50,712 bases of DNA from Cytobacillus sp. S13-E01. GTDB lineage: Bacteria > Bacillota > Bacilli > Bacillales > Bacillaceae_L. How positions within the stretch are numbered: the stretch's first letter is position 1; every line of letters starts with the position of its first letter. The DNA lies in contig NZ_JARFVC010000029.1 of the NCBI RefSeq assembly GCF_029193815.1, forward strand, positions 1-50,712, written 5' to 3'. A program made the position numbers and the translations under genes. Under the pieces are notes generated by a model, which did no database searches, had not been told where the DNA came from, and was given only the letters and a program-made list of their open reading frames with translations. Below, one piece after another: positions 22,755 to 31,794 of this stretch.

Positions 22755-22952
22755 GTGGAATTTAAAATGGATCGTCTTATTTTCTTATTCTTAGCCTGTA
22801 TCTTTGCTGGATTCGCACTCTTAAAGGTGGCAACAGTTGCTACATTTTTAGCTAGCTTACAATCACTTATCATAATTGTGGCAGTATTGGTTATTCTAAT
22901 TTTCTCAATTGTGATTATCTATAAAGGCTTCATGGCGTTATTCGGAAAATAG
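22755..22952 (+). CDS. Small two-helix membrane protein
   Basis: A 65-residue protein starting at GTG behind GGGGGAG. It has two hydrophobic helices (LIFLFLACIFAGFALLKVAT and LIIIVAVLVILIFSIVIIYK) and a short basic end. A clean terminator follows immediately, indicating a single-gene transcript. The family was not recognised; similar small membrane proteins in Bacillus have no known function. Confidence 0.7.
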   Translation: MEFKMDRLIFLFLACIFAGFALLKVATVATFLASLQSLIIIVAVLVILIFSIVIIYKGFMALFGK

Positions 22953-22953
22953 C

Positions 22954-22982
22954 ACAAAAAGGCTCAAATCTGGGCCTTTTTA
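22954..22982 (+). terminator. Rho-independent terminator
   Basis: AAAAAGGC pairs with GCCTTTTT across a short loop (TCAAATCTGG). Confidence 0.85.
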
Positions 22983-23070
22983 TATTGGTCAAATACTTAA
23001 ATTATGCATAATTAAGATAAAAAGTGGCAACTTTAACAAATGTATAGCCATTGGAAAGTGAGACTCAGTC

Positions 23071-23607
23071 ATGTATGACATTCTTATAATTTTTTTACTG
23101 CAAATTATCCTAGTACCCATTTTATCTCTAAGAATCATTTTCGTAGTAAAAAACATGAGCCTACTTGCTACAATATTTGGCTTTTTAGAGGCATTAATTT
23201 ATGTATTTGGACTATCAATTGTTTTTAGAGGTGAACAAAGCATTGCAGAGATGCTCGTATATGCATTAGGTTTTGGAATTGGTATTTACATTGGAGTGGT
23301 CATTGAAAATAAATTAGCTATTGGATATACCACACTTACTGTCAATCTACTTGATAAAAATACAGATCTTGTTGCAACACTTCGAAATGAAGGGTTTGGA
23401 GTTACTATTTTTGAAGGAATGGGTAAAGATAGTGTACGGTATCAATTGCAGATATTAACCAAAAGAAGTATGGAAGAAAAGGTTATCGGAATGATCGAAC
23501 GCTATGATCCACACGCTTTTATCATTTCATATGAACCACGGAAATTTAAAGGTGGTTATCTTCTAAAGTCAATGAAGCGGATTCAAACTAAAAAAGGGCA
23601 GATTTAG
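23071..23607 (+). CDS. UPF0316 / DUF2179-DUF5698 membrane protein (YebE-like)
   Basis: A 178-residue protein. Three N-terminal membrane helices are interrupted by a conserved stretch (SLRIIFVVKNMSLLATIFGF, then AEMLVYALGFGIGIYIGVVI). A cytoplasmic DUF2179 domain follows (LLDKNTDLVATLRNEGFGVT, then EGMGKDSVRYQLQILTKR). This is the usual UPF0316 layout. The cytoplasmic part resembles the nucleotide-binding-like regulatory domain of YitT-type proteins, but no ligand is known. AAGTGAG precedes the ATG. It stands alone with its own terminator overlapping its stop. Confidence 0.88.
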   Translation: MYDILIIFLLQIILVPILSLRIIFVVKNMSLLATIFGFLEALIYVFGLSIVFRGEQSIAEMLVYALGFGIGIYIGVVIENKLAIGYTTLTVNLLDKNTDLVATLRNEGFGVTIFEGMGKDSVRYQLQILTKRSMEEKVIGMIERYDPHAFIISYEPRKFKGGYLLKSMKRIQTKKGQI

Positions 23608-23638
23608 AAACCAACAGTCTCTAAACCTGTCCTTTTTT
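23590..23638 (+). terminator. Rho-independent terminator overlapping a stop codon
   Basis: AAAAGGGCAGATTTAGA pairs with TCTCTAAACCTGTCCTTTTT with few mismatches and is followed by T. The left arm includes the last codons and stop of the UPF0316 gene. Confidence 0.8.
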
Positions 23639-23738
23639 GCGTTAAAACCGTAACCAAATATTTCTTTAATAAATTTTCCTTTGACATTCTACTGACACAT
23701 TTGATTGATATCCTTCAATACATAAGGAGGAGATACAG

Positions 23739-24881
23739 ATGAAAAATGTTAAATCTAGTTTAATTGGTGCAGTTATCGGTACTTCTATTACTGTCTTTGC
23801 GATTGTACCACTGTTTGATTCCAATGAGTCAATAAATAGATCTACAGTAGAAACAACTACAAAGTCTTCAAGTGACATAACAGGGTTAGAAACTGTTTCA
23901 TATTCCATATCAACTGAAATTGTCCAAGCTGTTGATAAAGTGTCCGATGCTGTGGTAGGAGTATCAAATATTAAAGCAGACACTGGGTGGACCAACAGTA
24001 CAAATGGTGGAACTGGATCAGGCGTTATTTATAAAAAACAAAATGGTTATGCGTATATCGTTACCAATCAGCATGTCATTGCTGACGCAGATTCAGTTGA
24101 AATTGTTTTACGGGATGGGACAAAATTATCTGCAGAGGTCCTTGGGAGTGATGAATTAACAGATCTTGCGGTGCTCCGGATAGAAGATCGTGAAGGAACT
24201 AAAGTAGCAGAGCTTGGTTCTTCTGACAATCTTCGTGCGGGTGAACCCGTTATTGCGATTGGAAATCCGCTTGGAACTGAATTTTCCGGCTCTGTAACTC
24301 AAGGGATTATTAGTGGATTAGAGCGAACCATTCCGATTGACTTAAATAATGACGGAGCACAGGATTGGGCAACAGAGGTTATTCAAACAGATGCAGCAAT
24401 TAATCCTGGAAACAGTGGTGGTGCATTAGTGAATATTAATGGACAGGTGATAGGAATTAATTCAATGAAAATATCACAGCAAGAAGTTGAAGGTATTGGG
24501 TTTGCGATTCCCATTTCCTATGCAAAGCCAATTATTGAGGATCTTGAAGTTTCAGGAGCAGTAATACGCCCATTTATTGGTATTGCTTCCGTATCATTAA
24601 CCGAGGTCTCTTTAAACCAACGACAACAATCTTTACAGCTTCCAAGTGAAATTACAGACGGAATCGTCGTTGTAAATGTTTCCGAGAATTCCCCTGCCTT
24701 AGAAGCTGGACTAAAAGAAATGGATGTAATCGTGGCCTTAGACGGAAATGAAATCACTAGCCTAGTAGATCTACGAAAATACCTCTATGAAACGAAAGTA
24801 ATTGGAGATACAATCGAGATTTCATTTTATCGTGCTGGTGAACTACAAACGACAACTCTCACTTTATCTACTAATGAATAG
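23739..24881 (+). CDS. htrA: HtrA-like membrane-anchored serine protease (DegP family)
   Basis: A 380-residue protein. An N-terminal hydrophobic anchor (SSLIGAVIGTSITVFAIVPL) is followed by a linker, the trypsin-like domain and one PDZ domain. The catalytic triad is visible as His112 (TNQHVIADAD), Asp142 (DELTDLAVLR) and Ser226 (NPGNSGGALV). The PDZ domain spans about residues 275-375 (SPALEAGLKEMDVIVALDGN). It should degrade or refold misfolded proteins outside the membrane. AAGGAGG precedes the ATG. The prsA-like gene starts 22 bases downstream, so the two probably form an export quality-control operon. CssR boxes were not clearly identified upstream. Confidence 0.93.
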   Translation: MKNVKSSLIGAVIGTSITVFAIVPLFDSNESINRSTVETTTKSSSDITGLETVSYSISTEIVQAVDKVSDAVVGVSNIKADTGWTNSTNGGTGSGVIYKKQNGYAYIVTNQHVIADADSVEIVLRDGTKLSAEVLGSDELTDLAVLRIEDREGTKVAELGSSDNLRAGEPVIAIGNPLGTEFSGSVTQGIISGLERTIPIDLNNDGAQDWATEVIQTDAAINPGNSGGALVNINGQVIGINSMKISQQEVEGIGFAIPISYAKPIIEDLEVSGAVIRPFIGIASVSLTEVSLNQRQQSLQLPSEITDGIVVVNVSENSPALEAGLKEMDVIVALDGNEITSLVDLRKYLYETKVIGDTIEISFYRAGELQTTTLTLSTNE

Positions 24882-24902
24882 CAAAGGAGATTTTTAAAAA
24901 CG

Positions 24903-25751
24903 ATGAAAAAACTACTATTAATACTTACTGTTGCCTTTAGCATATTTGTGTTAGCTGCATGTACATCATCCAAAACTTCAGAAATAATTGCTGAAACAGC
25001 AGCAGGTTCCATAACTAAAGACGAATTCTACAACGAACTGAAGTCTCGTTATGGTGACGTGATCATTCAACAAATGATATACGATAAAGTGCTAGCTGAC
25101 GCATACACAGTTACTGATGAAGAAATTGATGCTGAATTGATAAAGATAAAAGATAGCTATGGTGATCAGTTTGAAATGATCCTTTTACAAAATGGCTATA
25201 AAGACGAAGATCAGTTAAAACTGGATATTCGCTCAGATCTGTTAATGAAGAAGGCGTCAACAGCTGGTGTAACCGTTACAGATGAAGAGATCAAGCAGTA
25301 TTATGAAAGTCTAAAATACGAAGTGAGAGCTAGTCATATTTTAGTGGATGATGAAGAAACAGCAAACGAAATTCTTGAAAAACTAAACACGGGTGAAGAC
25401 TTTGCAGCACTTGCAAAGGAATATTCAACAGATACAGCCTCAGCTGAAAATGATGGTGACTTGGATTACTTTAGGACTGGAGAAATGATGTACGATTTTG
25501 AAAAGGTTGCCTTTGCGTTAGAGATAGGTGAAATAAGTGACCCAGTTCAAACAGATAATGGCTACCATATAATTAAAACGACAGACAAACGTGAAATTGA
25601 AGACACTGAACTACAACCACTTGAAGAAATGAAAGATGAAATATATGATACATTAATGAATAATAAAGCTGACCTCAACGCTGTTCAAGATGTAATTAGT
25701 AAGGCGGATATAAAAATTGTAGATCGTGATTTGGAAGATGTAATCTCATAA
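24903..25751 (+). CDS. prsA: PrsA-like extracytoplasmic foldase lipoprotein (parvulin PPIase)
   Basis: A 282-residue lipoprotein. The signal peptide ends in a lipobox with Cys20 (VLAACTSSK). SurA/PrsA N-terminal helices carry TKDEFYNELKSRYGDVIIQQ. The parvulin domain begins at VRASHILVDDEETANEILEK and contains FAALAKEYSTDTASAENDGD, LDYFRTGEMM and PVQTDNGYHIIK, all typical of active parvulins. PrsA assists folding of secreted proteins at the membrane-wall interface. It follows htrA by 22 bases on the same strand, so folding and degradation are coupled in one unit. Confidence 0.93.
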   Translation: MKKLLLILTVAFSIFVLAACTSSKTSEIIAETAAGSITKDEFYNELKSRYGDVIIQQMIYDKVLADAYTVTDEEIDAELIKIKDSYGDQFEMILLQNGYKDEDQLKLDIRSDLLMKKASTAGVTVTDEEIKQYYESLKYEVRASHILVDDEETANEILEKLNTGEDFAALAKEYSTDTASAENDGDLDYFRTGEMMYDFEKVAFALEIGEISDPVQTDNGYHIIKTTDKREIEDTELQPLEEMKDEIYDTLMNNKADLNAVQDVISKADIKIVDRDLEDVIS

Positions 25752-25928
25752 GATATAGCATCCTTCCTCTGGCATTTGTTTATGTCGGGGGAGGGATTTA
25801 ATTTTGTTGTTTTTTTGACTTAAGAACGCTCCTTTCCAAGTTACTGGTATGGTTATAATAGCAGCTATTTTTCATGGTTTTGGGCATCAAAAACTTCTTT
25901 CGGTTTTAAAAAATGTGAGTATTATCAT
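25752..25928. other. Intergenic region after prsA
   Basis: CCTTCCTCTGGC and GTCGGGGGAGGG (25762-25797) can form an imperfect stem followed by a T-rich stretch, a possible terminator. A short open frame containing GMVIIAAIFHGFGHQKLL begins near 25820 but lacks a ribosome site and runs into antisense of the next gene; it is not called. Confidence 0.35.
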
Positions 25929-26366
25929 TCATCTATTTTTTGTAAAAAAATACAAAAACCAGACAGCGTGGTTTTGTTCGTCTATAGCAGCTCTACGAAA
26001 TACTTCCTTTATAAATTGATCACTTGCTTCATCCGCTATATCTAGATAAAAATCAACTGTATTCTGTTCATTCTTTAGAGAGAATTCCAATCCATCTATA
26101 TAGTTTTCGGGACACTCTTCCGTAATTTTGTATTGTGGTTGGCTTCCAGTAAGTTTTACATAAATCTGAACAAAGGCATTAAAATGGTTCATTTCATCTT
26201 TTCGAATTTCATGTATCCTCTTTCTCTCTTGCGCTGTAGGTGCCGATCTAGCTAAATTAGCATAGCATTGTATGGCACTGTATTCTCCGTTTATGGCAGC
26301 TTCAATTTTCTTAATTTGTTTATCCGATGGTCTATGCATAGCATGGTAATAATTGTAATGATTCAT
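25929..26366 (-). CDS. Ferritin-like diiron domain protein
   Basis: A 145-residue four-helix protein. Helix 1 has AINGEYSAIQCYANLAR, helix 2 RIHEIRKDEMNHFNAFVQIY, helix 3 LEFSLKNEQNTVDFYLDIAD, and helix 4 FRRAAIDEQNHAVWFLYFFT. The Glu in each first-type helix and the two ExxH motifs (EMNH, EQNH) are the expected diiron ligands of rubrerythrin/ferritin-like proteins. The N-terminus is His/Tyr-rich (MNHYNYYHAMHRP). GGGGAGGTCG precedes the ATG. Many Bacillus spores contain such small ferritin-like proteins, but the role here (iron oxidation, peroxide defence, coat) is unknown. It stands alone. Confidence 0.82.
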   Translation of the reverse strand: MNHYNYYHAMHRPSDKQIKKIEAAINGEYSAIQCYANLARSAPTAQERKRIHEIRKDEMNHFNAFVQIYVKLTGSQPQYKITEECPENYIDGLEFSLKNEQNTVDFYLDIADEASDQFIKEVFRRAAIDEQNHAVWFLYFFTKNR

Positions 26367-26532
26367 TTTGTCGACCTCCCCGTTCCTATTATCTTATGAT
26401 AAAAAATAGGAATATGGTGCAAGGCTAATGTAAATTTTCAGATCCTATTATCCGAACAATTATTTCAGTTGGTATTAATATCTAAGATTAGAAAATAATA
26501 AGGAAGATTATATTTCTCTAGGAGTGTACAGT

Positions 26533-27297
26533 GTGAATCAAATCCCTCCCTATAGGCGAAGCAGAGCTCATATTACGCAACTGTCTAATACACATTTACA
26601 TTTAAGAAACCCATATGTGATTGCTTTCTTTTCTTTTTCGTATCCAGGATTTGGGCATTTATTGCAACATAGATACTTGTCAGCATTTATATTAATTTTA
26701 TGGGAATTATTTATTAATAATTTAGCAAATGTTAATACTGGAATTTATCATTCCTTATTGGGGGATTTTGAAAAAGCGAAAGAGGTCCTTGAGGTGAGAT
26801 GGTTGATGCTTTATGTGGGGATTTATATGTTGGGGATTTGGGATAGCTACCGGACAACGATTGACATGAATAAGCAATATCTATTGGCTGAAAGAGAAGA
26901 TGCTCCAATCCTACCGATTACGCTAGGCCCATGGGGCATCAATTATTTAGATAAAAGAAAACCATTGATTGCAGCGGGTTGGTCAGCATTAGTACCAGGT
27001 CTTGGACATCTTTACATAAATAAAATAATCGTTGGTTTTTTCGTATTTGGTTATACTGTCGCTATTTTGTATTATGGGCATATACCACTCGGAATTAAAG
27101 CAACATTGTTAGGTGATTTTGAAAAAGCGAAAGACGTTCTAAACATCCAATGGCTGCTGTACCTACCATCAATCTACTTATTCATTGTTTACGATGCCTA
27201 TACCTCAGCATTGGAACTAAATATACTATGTGAAAAAGAAATGTCCCAATACTTACGTCACAAATATCAAAACCCTAACTTTAAATTTCCTGTCTAG
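26533..27297 (+). CDS. Membrane protein with internal duplication, function unknown
   Basis: A protein of about 254 residues starting at GTG 26533 (MNQIPPYRRSRAH); AGGAG lies eight bases before it, whereas an earlier GTG at 26524 overlaps that site. It consists of two similar halves: SYPGFGHLLQHRYLSAFILI ... LLGDFEKAKEVLEVRWLMLY ... WDSYRTT, and LVPGLGHLYINKIIVGFFVF ... LLGDFEKAKDVLNIQWLLYL ... YDAYTSA. Each half has a PGxGHL helix hairpin and a second helix pair, giving about six membrane segments. The PG-GHL-----G motif recalls TM2-type membrane domains. The gene at 27318 begins 20 bases downstream and is probably co-transcribed. Confidence 0.75.
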   Translation: MNQIPPYRRSRAHITQLSNTHLHLRNPYVIAFFSFSYPGFGHLLQHRYLSAFILILWELFINNLANVNTGIYHSLLGDFEKAKEVLEVRWLMLYVGIYMLGIWDSYRTTIDMNKQYLLAEREDAPILPITLGPWGINYLDKRKPLIAAGWSALVPGLGHLYINKIIVGFFVFGYTVAILYYGHIPLGIKATLLGDFEKAKDVLNIQWLLYLPSIYLFIVYDAYTSALELNILCEKEMSQYLRHKYQNPNFKFPV

Positions 27298-27317
27298 CCA
27301 TTAGGAGTGAGTTGTTT

Positions 27318-27773
27318 ATGTTGGTCATTGCCACATTTGAAAATTCCCTTTTTATTGAATTAGCTATTAGTGCCCTCGAACAAAAAGGAATTCCGAAAGA
27401 GAAAATTTTTGCTGCCCCCCTTGATAAACGAACTGAACCTAGACAGCTTTTTGACACGATTCATCGAGCTGACGGATTTAGTTTGTTTGATTTAGGTGCC
27501 ATACTTGGAACTTGCCTCATGCTCTTGGGTTCGATTTATGGTTATGTCCTAAAATGGGGTCCAATTATTTGGGGAATAATTGGGGCAGTTGTTGGAATTA
27601 CATTAGGTATTCTTATTAAAGTATGGTTAGTAAAAAAACAAAATCCAGGGAGTAAAAAGATCTCCTCCGAAATTGTACTAATGATTCGATGTGAGGAATA
27701 CCAATGGGATACTGTTGAAAAAATTTTATGGGAAAATACTGCTTTAGGTATGACTCGTCTAAAAAATACATAG
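27318..27773 (+). CDS. Small membrane protein, hypothetical
   Basis: A protein of about 151 residues; ATG 27318 is chosen since GGAGTGAG is about eight bases upstream (an in-frame TTG at 27312 is closer to it). An N-terminal alpha/beta segment (MLVIATFENSLFIELAISAL, then EQKGIPKEKIFAAPLDKR) has the look of a small ferredoxin-like or DUF fold. It is followed by two membrane helices (LGAILGTCLMLLGSIYGYVL and WGIIGAVVGITLGILIKVWL) and a short C-terminal alpha/beta tail. It probably works with the duplicated membrane protein upstream. No family was recognised. Confidence 0.7.
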   Translation: MLVIATFENSLFIELAISALEQKGIPKEKIFAAPLDKRTEPRQLFDTIHRADGFSLFDLGAILGTCLMLLGSIYGYVLKWGPIIWGIIGAVVGITLGILIKVWLVKKQNPGSKKISSEIVLMIRCEEYQWDTVEKILWENTALGMTRLKNT

Positions 27774-27835
27774 TCGAATCTAGTTTCAAAAGCAAACAAA
27801 CATGGGGTTTCAGTCCCTTACCTGAAACCACTGCA

Positions 27836-28960
27836 TTATTTAAACTTCCCATAATCTTTTATCTTTAACTCAGCATCAACGGCAACTTCCACCTTTGGAT
27901 ACACTTCATTCCAATCTAACTCCTGCCATTCCTCAAAGTTGAGGCTATTGCGTACATATTTCCCAATCCCAATACTGTCAACATTATGTTCCTGCATATA
28001 TGTAATCATTTTTTCAGTTTCCATTTTGATGTATTTAGACATTTCATTTTCGAGTTCTTGTCTTGCCACATCATCCCCTAGTTTCTTTTCACCAATATAT
28101 TCTAAAACTGAGCCATGAATTGTTATCTTTATATTCACTTTAAATTGACTTTCATCATTTGATTTCACAGCATGTATCTTTCGCTTACTTATGACCGAGC
28201 TAAACATGACCATTTCTTTATCCTTCTCCTCATCATTACCAGTCAAGTTTACTGATATCTGCCCTTCCTTGAAATTTTTGGTAAGTATTGAAAACAGCAT
28301 AGCTTTAGAAGACTCAATGCTAGTTACATATTTATCAGAGTTAAATAACGCAATTCCATCGACAATTAGATGTTCCCCATTTTCCTTTAAAAGTGGTGCA
28401 ACAGGATCAATGCCATCATCAAAGTAATCTCTCGTAAAATGATAAATCGTTACATCAGGTATAGCCTGTGAATTCACTTCTTTATCAATTAACCTATCAA
28501 TGTATTCACCTGTTCGTGGATGTTGTTTATAATCTTTCTTTAGTATTTCATAGGCTTCACCTGAAACAACAATTATTTTTGTATTCTGACCTACTGCAGG
28601 GTCACGTACTAGAGTATCAATATGATCCCATATCCCTTTACGAGCAAGCTCATCACCAAATAAAGTATTTCTTAATTGTCCACTTACCAATATCCGGTCT
28701 GTTTCAGTGGATAATATCGTTCTGGATTCCTTACTGCTATATGCATTTGTGACAAGTATCTCCCGTGTTTCTTTAACTTCATCTGATGCGATAGGAATTG
28801 AGAGTCCAATTCTAAGCATTTGGTTATCTTCATAACTATCTTTATCCGCAACATCATAACTTACTGTATGAGTAAACCCTAATTCCTCTAATATTCGTTG
28901 ATCAGCACATCCTGTTAATAAAATAATTGTTACAACTAAAATAATCCTACAATTTTTCAT
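27836..28960 (-). CDS. Ger(x)C-family spore germinant receptor lipoprotein (C subunit), operon 1
   Basis: A protein of about 374 residues; the ATG at 28960 gives a normal lipoprotein signal (MKNCRIILVVTIILLTGCAD) with lipobox LLTGC. GGGGTG lies upstream. The body matches GerAC proteins: DQRILEELGFTHTVSYDVAD at the start and a C-terminal domain ending in WQELDWNEVYPKVEVAVDAE. It is the third subunit of a GerA-type receptor in the spore inner membrane. Its start overlaps the end of the B-subunit gene by 14 bases. Confidence 0.93.
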   Translation of the reverse strand: MKNCRIILVVTIILLTGCADQRILEELGFTHTVSYDVADKDSYEDNQMLRIGLSIPIASDEVKETREILVTNAYSSKESRTILSTETDRILVSGQLRNTLFGDELARKGIWDHIDTLVRDPAVGQNTKIIVVSGEAYEILKKDYKQHPRTGEYIDRLIDKEVNSQAIPDVTIYHFTRDYFDDGIDPVAPLLKENGEHLIVDGIALFNSDKYVTSIESSKAMLFSILTKNFKEGQISVNLTGNDEEKDKEMVMFSSVISKRKIHAVKSNDESQFKVNIKITIHGSVLEYIGEKKLGDDVARQELENEMSKYIKMETEKMITYMQEHNVDSIGIGKYVRNSLNFEEWQELDWNEVYPKVEVAVDAELKIKDYGKFK

Positions 28961-30035
28961 GAGCAGCACCCCGTATTCGCTGGATAAATAGTACAAATAG
29001 CACGAGCACAGGTAAACCAAAGGCTACACCTATCTCCACATAAGCTAACCTCTTAAGCCAATCATTTACATCTGAAAGCACCCTTGGAAAAAATGCCATA
29101 AAGTATGCTATGGTAACGATCACAAAACCTGTTAGACTCTCATCTACTTTTCGGAAAACACGCTTCATAACTTGCTGAGCAGCCCAATAATATAGTACGG
29201 TGGTTATAAGTGTCTTTAGAAAAAAAATAGCAAATAACAAATTCTCAATGCGTTCAATAAAGGGAAGCTGAATATAAGATAGCAAATCTAGGACCGGAAA
29301 AAGCATATTTGCAAGCTGTTGATAACTATAAAACCCAAAACATACTACTGCTAAGCTAACATATACGAATGTAACAATTAAGTTTCCATAAAATATCGAC
29401 CTAATCAATTTTGATGATTTAGTAACAAACGGAAATAATAGGATTCCTAGTTCATAACCTACGAAAGCTGAATAGGTATCGAATAATCCAGTAATCGGGT
29501 CACCACCATTCTTTAAAAAGAATGGTGTATATCTAGCTAATTCTATGTCTGACAGATGAAATAATTGAAGCGCAACCATCCAGATCGTAAGGAAGAAAAA
29601 AATAGTTGTCGCTTTGGATATATTATAAATCCCTTTAATAAGCAACAGAAATGCTAGTATACTTAGAATGAGCTTAAAGATCATCGGGTTTGTTGTTGGA
29701 AAAGAAATCATTTGAAAAATAAGTATATATTGTTTCCCAACAGCGCAGCCTAGAAGGGCCCACACTACAGCCAAACCAAAATAAAAAGGATATAATAATA
29801 CCTTTGGAATCGTCTTTTCGAGGATGACAAAAATCGATTCACCTTTACCCAATCGATAAACAAAGGATATTAGTAAGATATTAATCATGACCATAAAGGT
29901 ACAGGCAAATAACACAATCCAACCGTTAGTCCCAAAATACTCTGCTAGTAGTCCAGGGAGACTAAATATCACAACACCTGATTGAATCATATAGATCAAA
30001 ATGACTAAGTGGAAATGATGTAATTTTTCGTTCAA
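28947..30035 (-). CDS. GerAB-type spore germination permease (B subunit), operon 1
   Basis: A 362-residue protein with ten predicted membrane helices of the APC superfamily endospore germination permease family (HHFHLVILIYMIQSGVVIFS, then SLPGLLAEYFGTNGWI). The B subunit binds the germinant (amino acid or similar) in the GerA-type receptor. TTG at 30035 is supported by GTAGGTG upstream. It starts 12 bases after the A-subunit stop and overlaps the C-subunit gene, the usual A-B-C order. The germinant cannot be predicted by eye. Confidence 0.93.
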   Translation of the reverse strand: MNEKLHHFHLVILIYMIQSGVVIFSLPGLLAEYFGTNGWIVLFACTFMVMINILLISFVYRLGKGESIFVILEKTIPKVLLYPFYFGLAVVWALLGCAVGKQYILIFQMISFPTTNPMIFKLILSILAFLLLIKGIYNISKATTIFFFLTIWMVALQLFHLSDIELARYTPFFLKNGGDPITGLFDTYSAFVGYELGILLFPFVTKSSKLIRSIFYGNLIVTFVYVSLAVVCFGFYSYQQLANMLFPVLDLLSYIQLPFIERIENLLFAIFFLKTLITTVLYYWAAQQVMKRVFRKVDESLTGFVIVTIAYFMAFFPRVLSDVNDWLKRLAYVEIGVAFGLPVLVLFVLFIQRIRGAAHEKL

Positions 30036-30047
30036 TTAAAAAATCAC

Positions 30048-31547
30048 CTACTTCTTCATTCTATTTTTTACTTTATTTGGTGATTTAGATAGTGATGGGC
30101 GATCTCGCATCATCCAAAAAGGGGCTCGTATAAACGTATCAATCCAATCAGCCTTATAGATTGGGGATACAGGTGTTAGGTAAGATGTCCCTAAATTTGT
30201 AATTCCGACTAAATGGATAATGACTAATGTAACCCCGATCATTAAACCGAAGTTTCCATATATTCCAGCTAAAATGATAAGGCCAAATCGTATTAACCGA
30301 ATCGATGCACTCATGATATAACTCGGAATAACAAATGATGCGATTGCTGAAATTGCAACTGCAATAATTAGAATGTTACTTGTCAATCCTGCCTGAACCG
30401 CCGCTTGACCAATAACGATACCCCCTACGATACCAATTGTTTGTCCAATTTTCGTCGGCAGCCTTGCCCCTGCTTCTCTCAGCAGCTCTATCGTAATTTC
30501 CATAAGAAGCGCTTCATATATAGGTGGAAAAGGAACCTTACTCCGTGATTCAGCCAATGAAAGCAGAAGCGTATCTGGTATCATTTCATAATGAAATGTA
30601 GTCACGGAAACGTAAAATGCGGTAAAAAGAGTAGTGATTATAAACGCAAAGAAACGTAAAATACGGACAAATGAACCTAGCCACCAGCGTTGGTAATAGT
30701 CGTCTGGAGACCCAAAAAATTCAAAAAAACCTGTTGGTGCAACAAAGGCAGAAGGACTTCCATCAACAAAACCAACAATCCTTCCTGAAACCAATTTTGA
30801 TGCAACAGAATCAGGTCTTTCTGTTGTTAAAAATTGAGGAAAAATCGAATTTGGATTTTCCTCAATTATTTGTACTAACATGTTTGAATCATAAATAGCA
30901 TCAATTTCAATATTCTCAATTCTATCTTGTAGTTCCTTTACAAGATCCATATTCGCTAAATCTTTAATGTAAAGAAGTAATACGGTGGTTTTAGTAACTT
31001 CTCCAACTAATAATTTTATCACTTTTAGATGAGAGCTTTTTACTCGTTTGCGGAGCAGTGAAAGATTCGGATCAAGTGATTCTGTAAAAGCATCATGCGG
31101 TCCTGTAATGACGGTTTCTGTTTCGGATTGAGTTATGTTCCTAGTGGCGGGTTTATAGACATCAATTAAATATGCTTTTTCTTGAAAAAAAATAGCCACC
31201 CTGCCATTTAAAATACCAAGAATTAATTCCTTTGTATTTTCTGTTAGTTTATATTGTGATTCCTTTAGTAATTGTGGTAGCTCTTCTATTTTCACATGAT
31301 TAATAGGCTCTAGCACCGTTTTCAGAAACCTTTGTTCATCTAATAAATGCCTAAAAAATAATAAATCAACCTGAAGATGTGGTAGTGTATGATGATCTAA
31401 ATCACCACAGTCTTTGAATTCGCTAATTGTATGTTGTAATGATGGCTTTTGTACACTCTCCTGGAGCTTGTCCTCTTTTGGGGTAACACCATCATTTTTG
31501 ATTTGTTTTGTAAACAATGACTTATAAAACTGTGAAAACAAATTCAT
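30048..31547 (-). CDS. GerAA-type spore germination protein (A subunit), operon 1
   Basis: A 499-residue GerA-family protein. A soluble N-terminal part (residues 1-270) includes the ETETVITGPHDAFTESLDPN motif with NLSLLRKRVKS, and LTTERPDSVASKLVSGRIVG. A membrane part follows with about five helices (FVRILRFFAFIITTLFTAFY, LLMEITIELLREAGARLPTK, TIGIVGGIVIGQAAVQAGLT). The short C-terminal tail is basic. All landmarks of an intact A subunit are present; these subunits form the oligomeric ion channel of the receptor. It leads a complete A-B-C operon on the minus strand. A forespore (sigma-G) promoter is expected upstream but was not identified with confidence. Confidence 0.94.
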   Translation of the reverse strand: MNLFSQFYKSLFTKQIKNDGVTPKEDKLQESVQKPSLQHTISEFKDCGDLDHHTLPHLQVDLLFFRHLLDEQRFLKTVLEPINHVKIEELPQLLKESQYKLTENTKELILGILNGRVAIFFQEKAYLIDVYKPATRNITQSETETVITGPHDAFTESLDPNLSLLRKRVKSSHLKVIKLLVGEVTKTTVLLLYIKDLANMDLVKELQDRIENIEIDAIYDSNMLVQIIEENPNSIFPQFLTTERPDSVASKLVSGRIVGFVDGSPSAFVAPTGFFEFFGSPDDYYQRWWLGSFVRILRFFAFIITTLFTAFYVSVTTFHYEMIPDTLLLSLAESRSKVPFPPIYEALLMEITIELLREAGARLPTKIGQTIGIVGGIVIGQAAVQAGLTSNILIIAVAISAIASFVIPSYIMSASIRLIRFGLIILAGIYGNFGLMIGVTLVIIHLVGITNLGTSYLTPVSPIYKADWIDTFIRAPFWMMRDRPSLSKSPNKVKNRMKK

Positions 31548-31652
31548 CTGTTAGCCACCCTAGAACATATTTGTTATCTTAACCATTTTTGACAAAATAT
31601 ATCACGGTTGGTTGATTAATTCCTTGTTTATTAGATCTTGGTAAACAATGAA

Positions 31653-31779
31653 CAAAAGCGCAGGGCGCCCGCTTATCGGCGACAAGCATAAGACAAGCCG
31701 GCTGGAAGGTTGTTCTTTACCTTCCGGACGGATTGGCTTATGACCTCGAGTCGATGGCGCCCGGAGCTAGACCTAGATA
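31653..31779. repeat. GCGCAGGG/GGAGCTAGACAC hairpin element
   Basis: Left end AAAAGCGCAGGGCGCCCGC, centre with GGAAGG...CCTTCC around TTGTTCTTTA, and right end GATGGCGCCCGGAGCTAGAC. It is nearly identical to 50446-50597 in the same orientation, but the right tail is shorter. It lies upstream of the gerA-type operon 1 start, divergent to it. Confidence 0.88.
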
Positions 31780-31794
31780 GACAAAGACACGAAG

